Positions 53,629-61,853 of a stretch of 64,000 nucleotides of DNA are shown piece by piece (within the stretch, counting starts at the first letter, position 1; each line of letters starts with the position of its first letter). The stretch spans positions 1-64,000 of the forward strand of contig CACIYQ010000003.1 of the NCBI GenBank assembly GCA_902590915.1, written 5' to 3'. The notes under the pieces are model-generated. The model had not been told where the DNA came from and did no database searches. It saw only the letters and a program-made list of their open reading frames with translations. The position numbers were made by a program, and so were the translations under genes. The stretch comes from an uncultured Pelagibacteraceae bacterium. GTDB taxonomy: Bacteria; Pseudomonadota; Alphaproteobacteria; Pelagibacterales; Pelagibacteraceae.

Positions 53629-54867
53629 ATGAAAATTGCTGTTGTCGGCTCAGGTATTTCTGGTTTAAGTGCTGCATACTATTTATCCAAAAAACATCAT
53701 GTAGATCTTTTTGAAAAAGAAGACCGTTTTGGGGGCCACTCACATACCATTGATCTTACTTTTGGAGAAAAAAAAGTCTCTGTTGATATAGGTTTTATTG
53801 TATTTAACTTTCAAACATACCCAAATTTAATAAAATTTTTTAAAGAAAATAGTATTGAAATTGAAAAAAGTGACATGTCTTTTTCAGTTTCAGTTGATAA
53901 TACAAATTTTGAATATTGTGGAAAAGGGATAAGTGGTATTTTCACTAATAGATTAAATTTGTTTAATTTAAAATTTTTAAAAATGTTCTTTGATATAATT
54001 AAATTTTATAAAAAAAGTGATCAAGAAAGTATCTCAGAAGAAAAATTAACTTTAGGTGAATATCTTAAAAAAAATAGATTATCAAAACCATTTGTAGATT
54101 ACCATATAATTCCCATGGTTTCAGCTATTTGGTCAATGCCCCCATTAGAAGCAAGTAAGATGCCAATAAATTTTTTTTTAAAATTTTTCCAAAATCATGG
54201 TTTATTTAAATTAAAAAATAGACCTCAATGGTATACAGTATCAAATAGAAGCAGAACTTATGTAAATCACATCATATCAAACATTAGTGGTGAGCATTAT
54301 AAAAATTATAAAGTTAAAAAATTAAAAAGAAAGCCCTCAGGTATTGATTTATACTATGGAGGGCAAAGTGAGTTTTTTGATTATGACAAAGTAGTCATAG
54401 CAACTCATGCAGATGAAGCTTTAGAATTAATCGATAATCCAACAGAGGACGAGAAAAAAATTCTATCTAATTTTAGCTATAAAGAAAATATCGCGTATAT
54501 TCATACGGATGTTAGAGCTATGCCTAAGAACAAAAAAGCTTGGAGTTCTTGGAATTCATCTATCGATGATAAAAATGTTGAAAAGAACTCAATTAGTTAT
54601 TGGTTAAATTTGTTACAAAATTTAAAGTGTGAACAAGATATTTTTTTGACCTTAAATCCATATTTTGAGATTGATAAGTCAAAAATACTTAAAAAAGTTA
54701 GATTTACTCATCCATATTATGATCAAATAGCATTAGATACGCAACACGATCTCTCTAAATTACAAAATCAAAAAGACCTACTTTTTTGTGGAAGTTATTT
54801 TGGTTACGGATTTCATGAAGATGGAATAAAATCATCTATTGAAATGCTGAATAACCTTAATGATTAA
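53629..54867 (+). CDS. COG2907 FAD/NAD(P)-binding oxidoreductase (UfaO-like)
   Basis: A 412-residue flavoprotein of the amine-oxidase/COG2907 type. FAD motif VVGSGISGLSAAYYLSKKHHVDLFEKEDRFGGHSHT spans residues 4-39, VDIGFIVFNFQTYPNL follows, and LLFCGSYFGYGFHEDGIKSS closes the C-terminus. This protein, a DUF1365 protein and a Cfa-like methyltransferase form a conserved trio in many proteobacteria. In Rhodobacter sphaeroides the comparable genes are in the singlet-oxygen response and, as I recall, take part in furan fatty acid synthesis. The operon starts 6 bases after gcvP, and the next ATG overlaps by 8 bases. Confidence 0.82.
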   Translation: MKIAVVGSGISGLSAAYYLSKKHHVDLFEKEDRFGGHSHTIDLTFGEKKVSVDIGFIVFNFQTYPNLIKFFKENSIEIEKSDMSFSVSVDNTNFEYCGKGISGIFTNRLNLFNLKFLKMFFDIIKFYKKSDQESISEEKLTLGEYLKKNRLSKPFVDYHIIPMVSAIWSMPPLEASKMPINFFLKFFQNHGLFKLKNRPQWYTVSNRSRTYVNHIISNISGEHYKNYKVKKLKRKPSGIDLYYGGQSEFFDYDKVVIATHADEALELIDNPTEDEKKILSNFSYKENIAYIHTDVRAMPKNKKAWSSWNSSIDDKNVEKNSISYWLNLLQNLKCEQDIFLTLNPYFEIDKSKILKKVRFTHPYYDQIALDTQHDLSKLQNQKDLLFCGSYFGYGFHEDGIKSSIEMLNNLND

Positions 54868-55624
54868 CTCTTGTATATATACTGGAACAGTAATCCATAA
54901 ACGATTTAAACCTAAAGAGCATTTCTTTAAATATAAAGTTTTTTCATTATTGATAGATTTATCTGAACTTGAGACATTGAATGATAAAATAAGATTTTTT
55001 TCTCTAAATCGTTTTAATTTAATCAGTTTTCAAGAAAAAGATCATGGAGAACGAGATGGTTCATCACTAACCAAATGGGTAGAAAAACACCTAAAGCAAA
55101 ATAATATTAAATCGGAAAATATTAAAATTAAACTTTTGTGTTACCCAAGAATATTGGGATACGTTTTTAATCCTCTTAGTATTTTTTTTATTTACGACAA
55201 TCAAGAACAGTTGGTATCAATTTTATATGAAGTAAAAAATACTTTTGGAGAACAACATACTTATGTATTTAGGGTGGATAACAAAAATAATTTAATAAAG
55301 AATAATTGCTCAAAGAAATTTCATGTATCTCCATTTATTGAAATGGACTGTCAGTACTTTTTTAAAATATTAAAACCAGGAGATAAATTATCAGTAATTA
55401 TTGATCAATATGATAAAGATGGAAAGATTTTGTTTGCTTCTCAAGATGGTGTAAGAAATGACCTAAATAGTTCACAATTAATTAAATCTTATCTAAAACA
55501 TCCTTTAATGACTCTAAAAATTATTTCTGCGATACATTTTGAAGCGTTCAAATTATGGTTAAAAGGAATAAGATTAGTAAAAAAAAAATTTAATATTAAA
55601 AATAATTTAACAGTTGAGAATTAA
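54860..55624 (+). CDS. DUF1365 family protein
   Basis: A 254-residue DUF1365 protein: SCIYTGTVIHKRFKPKEHFFKYKVFSLLIDLSEL at the start, LLCYPRILGYVFNPLSIFFIYD near residues 93-114, and ALKIISAIHFEAFKLWLKG-like end (TLKIISAIHFEAFKLWLKG). The biochemical role is unknown. The constant neighbourhood of COG2907 flavoprotein and Cfa-like methyltransferase suggests a part in modifying membrane lipid acyl chains. It overlaps the flavoprotein gene by 8 bases and the Cfa-like gene by one base, so the three are translationally coupled. Confidence 0.88.
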   Translation: MINSCIYTGTVIHKRFKPKEHFFKYKVFSLLIDLSELETLNDKIRFFSLNRFNLISFQEKDHGERDGSSLTKWVEKHLKQNNIKSENIKIKLLCYPRILGYVFNPLSIFFIYDNQEQLVSILYEVKNTFGEQHTYVFRVDNKNNLIKNNCSKKFHVSPFIEMDCQYFFKILKPGDKLSVIIDQYDKDGKILFASQDGVRNDLNSSQLIKSYLKHPLMTLKIISAIHFEAFKLWLKGIRLVKKKFNIKNNLTVEN

Positions 55625-56802
55625 TGTTTTTAAATAAGTTATCAGATAAATTAGTTTTTAATTTTTTAAGTAAAATTGATTATGGTTATCTTGAAATTAA
55701 ATCTTTTAATGGAGAATTATTGAAATTTGGAAACCCAGAAGAGCCACTAAGTGCAAATATAACGATAAAAAAACAAAGTTTTAATTATAATTTGATACGA
55801 GGAGGCAGTATTGGATTTGCTGAGTCTTATATGAGAGGTGAGTTTGAAACTGATAATCTTTCAAATTTAATTGAACTTACAGCAAGGAATATTAAAATTA
55901 TTCATAAATTTTCTGGTTTACTTGATGTACCAGTAATTAATTATATTAAAAATAAAATTATCAAAAATACAAAAAGCAGGAGTAAGAAAAATATTGCAAA
56001 ACATTATGATTTAGGAAATGAATTCTTCTCACTTTGGCTTGATGACACTTTAACTTACTCAAGTGCTATTTTTAATGAACATTCTAAAAATTTGTCTGAA
56101 GCACAAAATAATAAATATCAAAAATTAATAGATCTTATAAAACCAAAAAGTGGTGATAAGGTTTTAGAAATAGGGTGTGGTTGGGGTGGTTTTGCAGAGT
56201 ATTTAGGTAAAAAATATGATGTAAAACTTGATTGTATAACGATTTCAAAAAAGCAATTTGAATATGCAAAACAAAGAATTCACAATTGTGGCCTTAATGA
56301 AAAAGTTAATATTGAAATTAAAGATTATCGAGATTTGCAAGGAAAATATAATTCAATCGCCTCAATAGAAATGATAGAAGCTGTTGGTCAAAATTATCTT
56401 AAAAGTTATTTTAAAACTATCAGAGACCACTTATCGGGAGGAGGTAAAGCAGCTATTCAAGCAATAACAATTGATGATAATTTATTTGATAGATATAAAA
56501 ATAAACAAGATTTTATTCAAAAATATATCTTTCCTGGTGGATTTCTACCAAACAAGAATAGCATAAACAGATATGTTTCAGACAACGGACTTACAATAAA
56601 CTCATATATCTCTTACGCAGACCATTATGCAAATACATTAGCAATATGGAGAAATGAATTTACTAAAAAGTGGGAATTAATTAAAAATCAAGGTTTTGAT
56701 TTAAAATTTAAACGAATGTGGGAATTTTATCTTTCTTATTGTGAAGCTGGTTTCAAATCAAAGAATATAGATTTAATTCAATTTTCGCTTCAAAATAAAT
56801 AA
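55624..56802 (+). CDS. Cyclopropane-fatty-acid synthase-family methyltransferase (UfaM-like)
   Basis: A 392-residue SAM-dependent lipid methyltransferase of the Cfa family. An N-terminal lipid-binding region (RGGSIGFAESYMRGEFETDNL) precedes the catalytic domain: NIAKHYDLGNEFFSLWLDDTLTYSSAIF at about 119-146, SAM loop VLEIGCGWGGFAEYLG near 181-196, and SIEMIEAVGQNYLKSYF. It adds a methyl or methylene carbon across an unsaturated acyl chain on a phospholipid. With the COG2907 partner, methylation on the way to furan fatty acids is as likely as simple cyclopropane formation. Confidence 0.9.
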   Translation: MFLNKLSDKLVFNFLSKIDYGYLEIKSFNGELLKFGNPEEPLSANITIKKQSFNYNLIRGGSIGFAESYMRGEFETDNLSNLIELTARNIKIIHKFSGLLDVPVINYIKNKIIKNTKSRSKKNIAKHYDLGNEFFSLWLDDTLTYSSAIFNEHSKNLSEAQNNKYQKLIDLIKPKSGDKVLEIGCGWGGFAEYLGKKYDVKLDCITISKKQFEYAKQRIHNCGLNEKVNIEIKDYRDLQGKYNSIASIEMIEAVGQNYLKSYFKTIRDHLSGGGKAAIQAITIDDNLFDRYKNKQDFIQKYIFPGGFLPNKNSINRYVSDNGLTINSYISYADHYANTLAIWRNEFTKKWELIKNQGFDLKFKRMWEFYLSYCEAGFKSKNIDLIQFSLQNK

Positions 56803-56820
56803 TTGATAAAAAGGATGTTT

Positions 56821-57369
56821 ATGAAAATAATAAAAATAATTAAATCTATTTCGTTGATAATTTGTGTTTTCTTAATTACAAGTTGCTCTAATAATAGCGC
56901 TATGAAACCAGAGGATTTTAAAAATAAAGAGCCAAGATTGGTCATTGAAGAATATTTAAGTGGAAATGTTAAGGCATGGGGCGTTCTACAAAATAGATCT
57001 GGTAAAGTTACAAGGCAGTTTAATGCAGATTTAAATGGGACTTGGGATGGAAAACAACTAGTCTTAAAAGAAAAATTTAATTGGGATGATGGTGAGGTTC
57101 AAGACAGAGAATGGACTATTAATAAAATAGATGAACACAATTATGAGGGAACCGCGGGTGATGTTGTCGGAAAAGCTATTGGTTACTCATATGGTCCAGC
57201 TTTTAAATTTGAATATGTTTTATTAGTCCCAGTGAAAGGAAAAGAATTAAAAATTACATTTGATGATTGGATTTTTAAACAAGATGAACGCGTTGCCATT
57301 AATAGAGCGACGATGACTAAATTTGGTTTTAAGGTTGCAGAGTTGACCGTTGTATTTGTAAAAGATTAA
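56821..57369 (+). CDS. DUF3833 lipoprotein
   Basis: A 182-residue lipoprotein. The ATG at 56821 is chosen because AAAGGA precedes it at the right distance; an upstream TTG is less likely. The leader KIIKIIKSISLIICVFLITSCSNN ends in a lipobox with Cys about residue 23. The mature part (PRLVIEEYLSGNVKAWGVLQNRSGKVTRQFNADLNGTW; DGEVQDREWTI; YGPAFKFEYVLLVPVKGKELKI) matches DUF3833. These lipoproteins accompany the COG2907/DUF1365/Cfa genes in other proteobacteria. It may bind lipid or hydrophobic ligand in the periplasm; this is inference. Confidence 0.85.
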   Translation: MKIIKIIKSISLIICVFLITSCSNNSAMKPEDFKNKEPRLVIEEYLSGNVKAWGVLQNRSGKVTRQFNADLNGTWDGKQLVLKEKFNWDDGEVQDREWTINKIDEHNYEGTAGDVVGKAIGYSYGPAFKFEYVLLVPVKGKELKITFDDWIFKQDERVAINRATMTKFGFKVAELTVVFVKD

Positions 57370-58128
57370 TTATTTCTTTTGATATTTTGTTAATTGACCC
57401 ACTAAGTTGAAATATATCTTGCTTGGTAGAAAACTCAGTATTTTAAGGGTAATTGTAAGAGTCTTTGGAAAATGTATTTCAAATGATTTTTTATTGACTA
57501 AACCATCATAAATTTGATTTGCAGCATACTCAGTTGTTTTTAAGAAAGGCATTTTGAAATCATTCTTATCTGTCATTGGAGTTTTTATAAATCCTGGAGA
57601 TACTAAGCAAACACGAACATTAAATCTTTTGAAATCAAAATATAGGCTCTCAGCTAAATTATTTAATGCAGATTTAGATGGACCATAACCTGTAGAATTA
57701 GGTAGTCCTCTGTAACCAGCAATGGAGGAAACTATAGTAATTATACCTTGTTTTCTTTCTTTAAAGTACTTTTCAACAGCTTTTATCGAATTCACTGTTC
57801 CAAAAAAATTTACTTTAAATACCTGTTCCATTTGTTCTACATCAATATCTTTCTCTTTTTTTGGATCCCATGTACCAGTCGAAAAAAAACAAATATCAAT
57901 ATTATTGTATTTACTTTTAATTTCATTGAATACCTCAAAACAATTTTCTTTGTGAGTAACATCTAAAGGAAAAGCTGTGATATTTTCATATTGATTACAA
58001 AGTTCTTTTAATAGTTCCTCTCTCCTAGCAGAAACTGCAACATTCCATCCTTTACTCGAAAATTTGATTGCAAGAGCCTTACCAATTCCTGTACTTCCAC
58101 CCGTAATCCATATTGTTTTTTTATTCAT
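57370..58128 (-). CDS. SDR-family oxidoreductase of the lipid-modification cluster
   Basis: A 252-residue short-chain dehydrogenase. Cofactor loop TGGSTGIGKALAIKF near residues 7-21, the serine region IVSSIAGYRGLPN and the catalytic YGPSKSALNNLAESL near 148 (Tyr-x3-Lys). All key residues are present, unlike the SDR at 26.4 kb. A hydrophobic C-terminal helix may attach it to the membrane. It faces the DUF3833 gene tail to tail with no spacer. An SDR is also part of the similar Rhodobacter cluster, so a role in lipid carbonyl reduction is plausible. Confidence 0.85.
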   Translation of the reverse strand: MNKKTIWITGGSTGIGKALAIKFSSKGWNVAVSARREELLKELCNQYENITAFPLDVTHKENCFEVFNEIKSKYNNIDICFFSTGTWDPKKEKDIDVEQMEQVFKVNFFGTVNSIKAVEKYFKERKQGIITIVSSIAGYRGLPNSTGYGPSKSALNNLAESLYFDFKRFNVRVCLVSPGFIKTPMTDKNDFKMPFLKTTEYAANQIYDGLVNKKSFEIHFPKTLTITLKILSFLPSKIYFNLVGQLTKYQKK

Positions 58129-58151
58129 AGTTAATCGTATATATTACTAAC

Positions 58152-58619
58152 ATGTTTAAAAATAAATTTTTAACATTTATCTCCTTTCTTTCAGTGACTT
58201 TTGGAGCGTCGTTAATTGGAACCTTTTCTACAATCAATTATAAAGAACCGTGGTATTCTTCAATAAATAAACCAGCCTTCAGTCCTCCAGATTGGGTCTT
58301 TGGACCTGTGTGGACAACTTTGTATTTAATGATGACAATTGCAATATGGTTATTTTGGCATTCAAAGACTAGGGATAAAAATACAGTTTACATTTATATA
58401 ATTCATCTTTTATTCAATACAACTTGGAGTGTAGTTTTCTTTGTTTTTCATAATATGGTCTTAGCTTTATTTGTATTAATTTTATTGATTGGACTAATAA
58501 TTAATCTCATTTTAAGATTTAAACTTGCTAACGAAGTTAGTAGCTATTTGATGATTCCTTATTTACTTTGGTGTAGCTTTGCATTGATTCTAAATATAAA
58601 TCTTATTATGATAAATTAA
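58152..58619 (+). CDS. tspO: TspO/MBR family membrane protein
   Basis: A 155-residue five-helix membrane protein of the TspO/peripheral benzodiazepine receptor family. WYSSINKPAFSPPDWVFGPVWTTLYLMMTIAIWLFW near residues 35-70 is the signature, and FNTTWSVVFFVFHNMVLAL follows. TspO binds porphyrins and cholesterol-like lipids and is linked to oxygen and light signalling in Rhodobacter. Its position beside a lipid-oxidation cluster suggests a shared role in handling photo-oxidative stress. It is divergent from the SDR gene and one base before the oxidase gene. Confidence 0.93.
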   Translation: MFKNKFLTFISFLSVTFGASLIGTFSTINYKEPWYSSINKPAFSPPDWVFGPVWTTLYLMMTIAIWLFWHSKTRDKNTVYIYIIHLLFNTTWSVVFFVFHNMVLALFVLILLIGLIINLILRFKLANEVSSYLMIPYLLWCSFALILNINLIMIN

Positions 58620-58620
58620 T

Positions 58621-59724
58621 ATGGATGATGTTGTAGTAATAGGTGGTGGGATAATAGGTGCTGCAACAGCTTATTTTTTATCTAAAGAGGGTCGAAAAGT
58701 AAAAGTAATAGAAAAAGACCCCACATATAAAACTGCTTCTTTTCCATTGTCTTTAGGCGGATTTAGAAGACAATTTTTCCAAAAAGAAAATATTTTATTG
58801 GGTAAATTCGCAAGAGAATTTATTAATCAAATACCACAACTATTAAAAACTGAAAAAAATCCAAATCCAACAGCAAGTATGGTAACCAATGGTTACCTTT
58901 TAATGTTTGGACCCGAGCATGCAGAAGAACAATACCGAGCTTTAGAAAATCATAAAAAATGTGAGGCAGGAACAAAAAATATTAAGGGATCAGAATTAAC
59001 AAAAATATTTCCTTACATAAATAATAAAGGTATAGAAACAGCAACTTATACAGATAATCAAACTGAAGGTTGGATTGATCCATTTCTATTCCATACTGCT
59101 TTAAAAAGTAAAGCAATAGATCTTGGTGCAGATTTTGTTAAAGGAGAAATTAAAAATATTTCTGAAGTTAAGGCTAAAACTATTGTTTCTGCTGCAGGCT
59201 GTTGGACAAAAAAATTACTTAATGATATTCCCGTAGTACCACAAAAACATACAGTTTTTAGAGTGAAATGTCCTAAATATATTCAAGAAATGCCCTTAAC
59301 TGGAGATTTAACAACAGGAGTTTATTGGAGACCAGAAGGAGGAGAATATTTAGCAGGATCACCAATCTCAGTGTTTGATGCTGAAAATTTAGAACCTGCT
59401 TGGAATGATTTTGAAGAATTAGTTTGGCCAGCACTAGCTAAAAGAATACCAGCTTTTGAAAAATTAAAACTTACTGGAGGATGGGCCGGATATTATGACT
59501 GCAACAAACTTGATAACAATGCAGTTGTTGGAAAGCACCCAAAGTATGAGAATGTTTACATGGCATCTGGCTTTACTGGAAGAGGATTAATGCAGGCACC
59601 TGGCATAGGAAGAGCCTTAACAGAACTAATTACAACTGGTTCTTATCAAACAATTGATATTAGTGATTTTTCAGTTGAAAGAGTATTGGGTAATACTGCT
59701 CGCAGAGAACCATACGTCTTATAA
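58621..59724 (+). CDS. DAO-family FAD-dependent amine/amino-acid oxidoreductase
   Basis: A 367-residue D-amino-acid-oxidase-fold flavoprotein (glycine/sarcosine oxidase type). FAD motif DVVVIGGGIIGAATAYFLSKEGRKVKVIEKDP spans residues 3-34, followed by SLGGFRRQFFQKENI. The C-terminal FAD closure is YMASGFTGRGLMQAPGIGRALTELI. It resembles sarcosine- or dimethylglycine-type dehydrogenases without a folate domain. SAR11 cells demethylate glycine betaine through such enzymes, and the glycine formed would feed gcvTHP 5 kb upstream. The substrate is inferred. Confidence 0.83.
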   Translation: MDDVVVIGGGIIGAATAYFLSKEGRKVKVIEKDPTYKTASFPLSLGGFRRQFFQKENILLGKFAREFINQIPQLLKTEKNPNPTASMVTNGYLLMFGPEHAEEQYRALENHKKCEAGTKNIKGSELTKIFPYINNKGIETATYTDNQTEGWIDPFLFHTALKSKAIDLGADFVKGEIKNISEVKAKTIVSAAGCWTKKLLNDIPVVPQKHTVFRVKCPKYIQEMPLTGDLTTGVYWRPEGGEYLAGSPISVFDAENLEPAWNDFEELVWPALAKRIPAFEKLKLTGGWAGYYDCNKLDNNAVVGKHPKYENVYMASGFTGRGLMQAPGIGRALTELITTGSYQTIDISDFSVERVLGNTARREPYVL

Positions 59725-59726
59725 TT

Positions 59727-61181
59727 TTAAGTCCCACAAAAAGTTTGATATTTTTCTTTAGATGCTGGAGGTGGGGATTGAAATTCTGAAAAATTACCTT
59801 TTGGGTTATAAGGTTTTTGTATAATAGATAATAATCTAACTAGTGTTTTATAATTATCTTTATCTGCATCAATTAAAGCTTCCTCTACCTTATGATTTCT
59901 AGGAATAATAAGTGGATTAACTTTTTTCATTAATTTAATTTGTTTTTCTTTATTAGAATTATTTAATCTTGATCTATTTTTCCATTTCTTAACCCAATCA
60001 GTAAAACTTTTTTCATTATAAATTTCGTCCTTAATAGGCATTTCCATTAAATAACTAAATGTATTTGTGTAATCTGCCTTATTTTTTTTCATCCAATTCA
60101 GTAATGAATTAATAAGATCTTGGTCATCTTTGTTCTCGCCAAATAAACCAAGCTTAGATTTCATCATGTTTAACCATTTTTTTTCATAAATATTTTGAAA
60201 GTTATCTATAATTTCAGTAGCTGTCTTAATAGCCTGGTCTTCATCTTTATCAATAAGTGGAATTAAACATTCGGCAAATCTTGCTAAATTCCATTTAGCT
60301 ATTGGTGGCTGATTAGAAAATGCGTATCTTCCAAATTTATCAATTGAACTAAATACAGTTTTTGGATCATAGTGATCCATAAAGGCACAAGGACCATAAT
60401 CTATAGTTTCGCCTGAGATTGCCATATTGTCTGTATTCATCACTCCATGAATAAATCCAACCCTCATCCAATCTACTATTAGCTGACATTGTTTTTCAAT
60501 TACCAGATTTAATAAATCTACGGCTTTTGTTTTTGAAGATTTAATTTCTGGATAATGTCTATCTACTGTATAATCAATTAGTATCTCTAATTCATTAATA
60601 TTTTGTTTTGCAGCAATGTACTGAAATGTTCCAACTCGAATATGACTTGAGGCAACTCTGGTTAATATTGCGCCTTCTAATAAATTTTCCCTGACGACCT
60701 TCTCTCCAGTTTTAGTTACTGCAAGACTTCTTGTTGTGGGAATATTTAATGAATGAATAGCTTCACTTATAATATATTCCCTGAGCATAGGTCCTAATGC
60801 AGCACGTCCATCACCACCTCTTGAAAAAGAAGTTCTGCCTGATCCTTTAAATTGAATATCGTATCGTTTTTTTTGACTGGTTACATGCTCACCAATTAAA
60901 ACTGCTCTTCCATCACCCAACATTGTAAAATGTCCAAATTGATGTCCAGCATAAGCTTGGGCCAAGGAACTAGTTCCTTGTGGCAGAACATTTCCTGCAA
61001 ATAGAGCAGACAATTCATTTTTATCTATTTTAGAAAAATCAAGCCCTAACTCCTCTGCTAATTCTTCATTTAAGATAACCAATTCAGGATTTAATACTGA
61101 AACGGGTTTAATAATCTCCTTAAAAGCTTCTGGTAATTTTGAATATGAATTATCAAAATTCCAATTAATATTATTTTTCAC
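59727..61181 (-). CDS. selO: SelO/YdiU protein adenylyltransferase (pseudokinase fold)
   Basis: A 484-residue SelO (UPF0061) protein that transfers AMP to hydroxyl side chains of target proteins. Family motifs: AQAYAGHQFGHFTMLGDGRAVLIGE near residues 75-99, QFKGSGRTSFSRGGDGRAALGPMLREYIISEA near 109, and FIHGVMNTDNMAISGETIDYGPCAFMDHYDP near 243. The C-terminus YQTFCGT has Cys where eukaryotic forms carry selenocysteine; that Cys can form a redox-control disulphide in the family. SelO protects against oxidative stress. Its neighbour 4 bases upstream is msrA, which fits that role. Confidence 0.94.
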   Translation of the reverse strand: MKNNINWNFDNSYSKLPEAFKEIIKPVSVLNPELVILNEELAEELGLDFSKIDKNELSALFAGNVLPQGTSSLAQAYAGHQFGHFTMLGDGRAVLIGEHVTSQKKRYDIQFKGSGRTSFSRGGDGRAALGPMLREYIISEAIHSLNIPTTRSLAVTKTGEKVVRENLLEGAILTRVASSHIRVGTFQYIAAKQNINELEILIDYTVDRHYPEIKSSKTKAVDLLNLVIEKQCQLIVDWMRVGFIHGVMNTDNMAISGETIDYGPCAFMDHYDPKTVFSSIDKFGRYAFSNQPPIAKWNLARFAECLIPLIDKDEDQAIKTATEIIDNFQNIYEKKWLNMMKSKLGLFGENKDDQDLINSLLNWMKKNKADYTNTFSYLMEMPIKDEIYNEKSFTDWVKKWKNRSRLNNSNKEKQIKLMKKVNPLIIPRNHKVEEALIDADKDNYKTLVRLLSIIQKPYNPKGNFSEFQSPPPASKEKYQTFCGT

Positions 61182-61185
61182 AAAT

Positions 61186-61761
61186 TTATAAGTTCCAAAT
61201 ATTATTTAAAATCTCTTCTCGTCTACAAGCTGTTTTATATTCTAAATATCTTTGAAACTTTTTAACATAAAAATCTTGGTGATAAACTTCAGCTTTGTAA
61301 AATTTTTCAAAACTTCTTATGTAAGTGACGATTTTTTTATTAAACTCTTTTTCTAATTCTTTTACACTATTTTCTATCAGTTTTTTTTCTTTATTATTTT
61401 GATAAAACGCTACTGATCTGTAGCTATATCCTTTATCGCAAAATTGCCCATAAGGATCAAAGGGATCTATATTTTTCCAAAAAGTATTGAGTAATTCTTT
61501 AAAAGAAATGATTTCTTTATCATAGACAATTTCAACAACTTCAAAATGACCAGTTTTACCATAAGTTACCTCTCTATAGGTTGGGTTTTCTGTAGTGCCT
61601 CCAGAGTAACCTGATATCACGTCTTCTACTCCACTTAATTTTTCAAAAGCCTCTTCCATGCACCAAAAACATCCACCAGCAAAATATGCCCTATCCTTTT
61701 GTTTGGCTTCAACTGCAGTAATAAACGAGACAATAAAAATTATAATAGTGATAAATTTCAT
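61186..61761 (-). CDS. msrA: Peptide methionine sulfoxide reductase MsrA, exported form
   Basis: Reduces methionine-S-sulfoxide in proteins. A 191-residue enzyme with catalytic loop AGGCFWCMEEAF (Cys31), FDPYGQFCDKGYSYRS near 101-116, and resolving-region cysteines near the C-terminus. The first 19 residues (MKFITIIIFIVSFITAVEA) form a signal peptide, so it should work in the periplasm on oxidised envelope proteins. It is in one unit with selO, an oxidative-stress adenylyltransferase. Confidence 0.95.
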   Translation of the reverse strand: MKFITIIIFIVSFITAVEAKQKDRAYFAGGCFWCMEEAFEKLSGVEDVISGYSGGTTENPTYREVTYGKTGHFEVVEIVYDKEIISFKELLNTFWKNIDPFDPYGQFCDKGYSYRSVAFYQNNKEKKLIENSVKELEKEFNKKIVTYIRSFEKFYKAEVYHQDFYVKKFQRYLEYKTACRREEILNNIWNL

Positions 61762-61803
61762 TAACTATCATATACAAAAAACTTGAATTGAGTCTATGAT
61801 ATT

Positions 61804-61833
61804 AAAGGTAGCTACTTTTAGTAAACTACCTTT
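61804..61833 (-). terminator. Stem-loop after the formate dehydrogenase gene
   Basis: AAAGGTAG (61804-61811) pairs with CTACCTTT (61826-61833), an 8-bp stem with a 14-base loop. It lies about 20 bases beyond the minus-strand fdh stop and before msrA. The T tract on the minus side is weak, so it may act with rho or as an mRNA-end hairpin. Confidence 0.45.
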
Positions 61834-61853
61834 TGTCGGTATTCTTTTATGGG

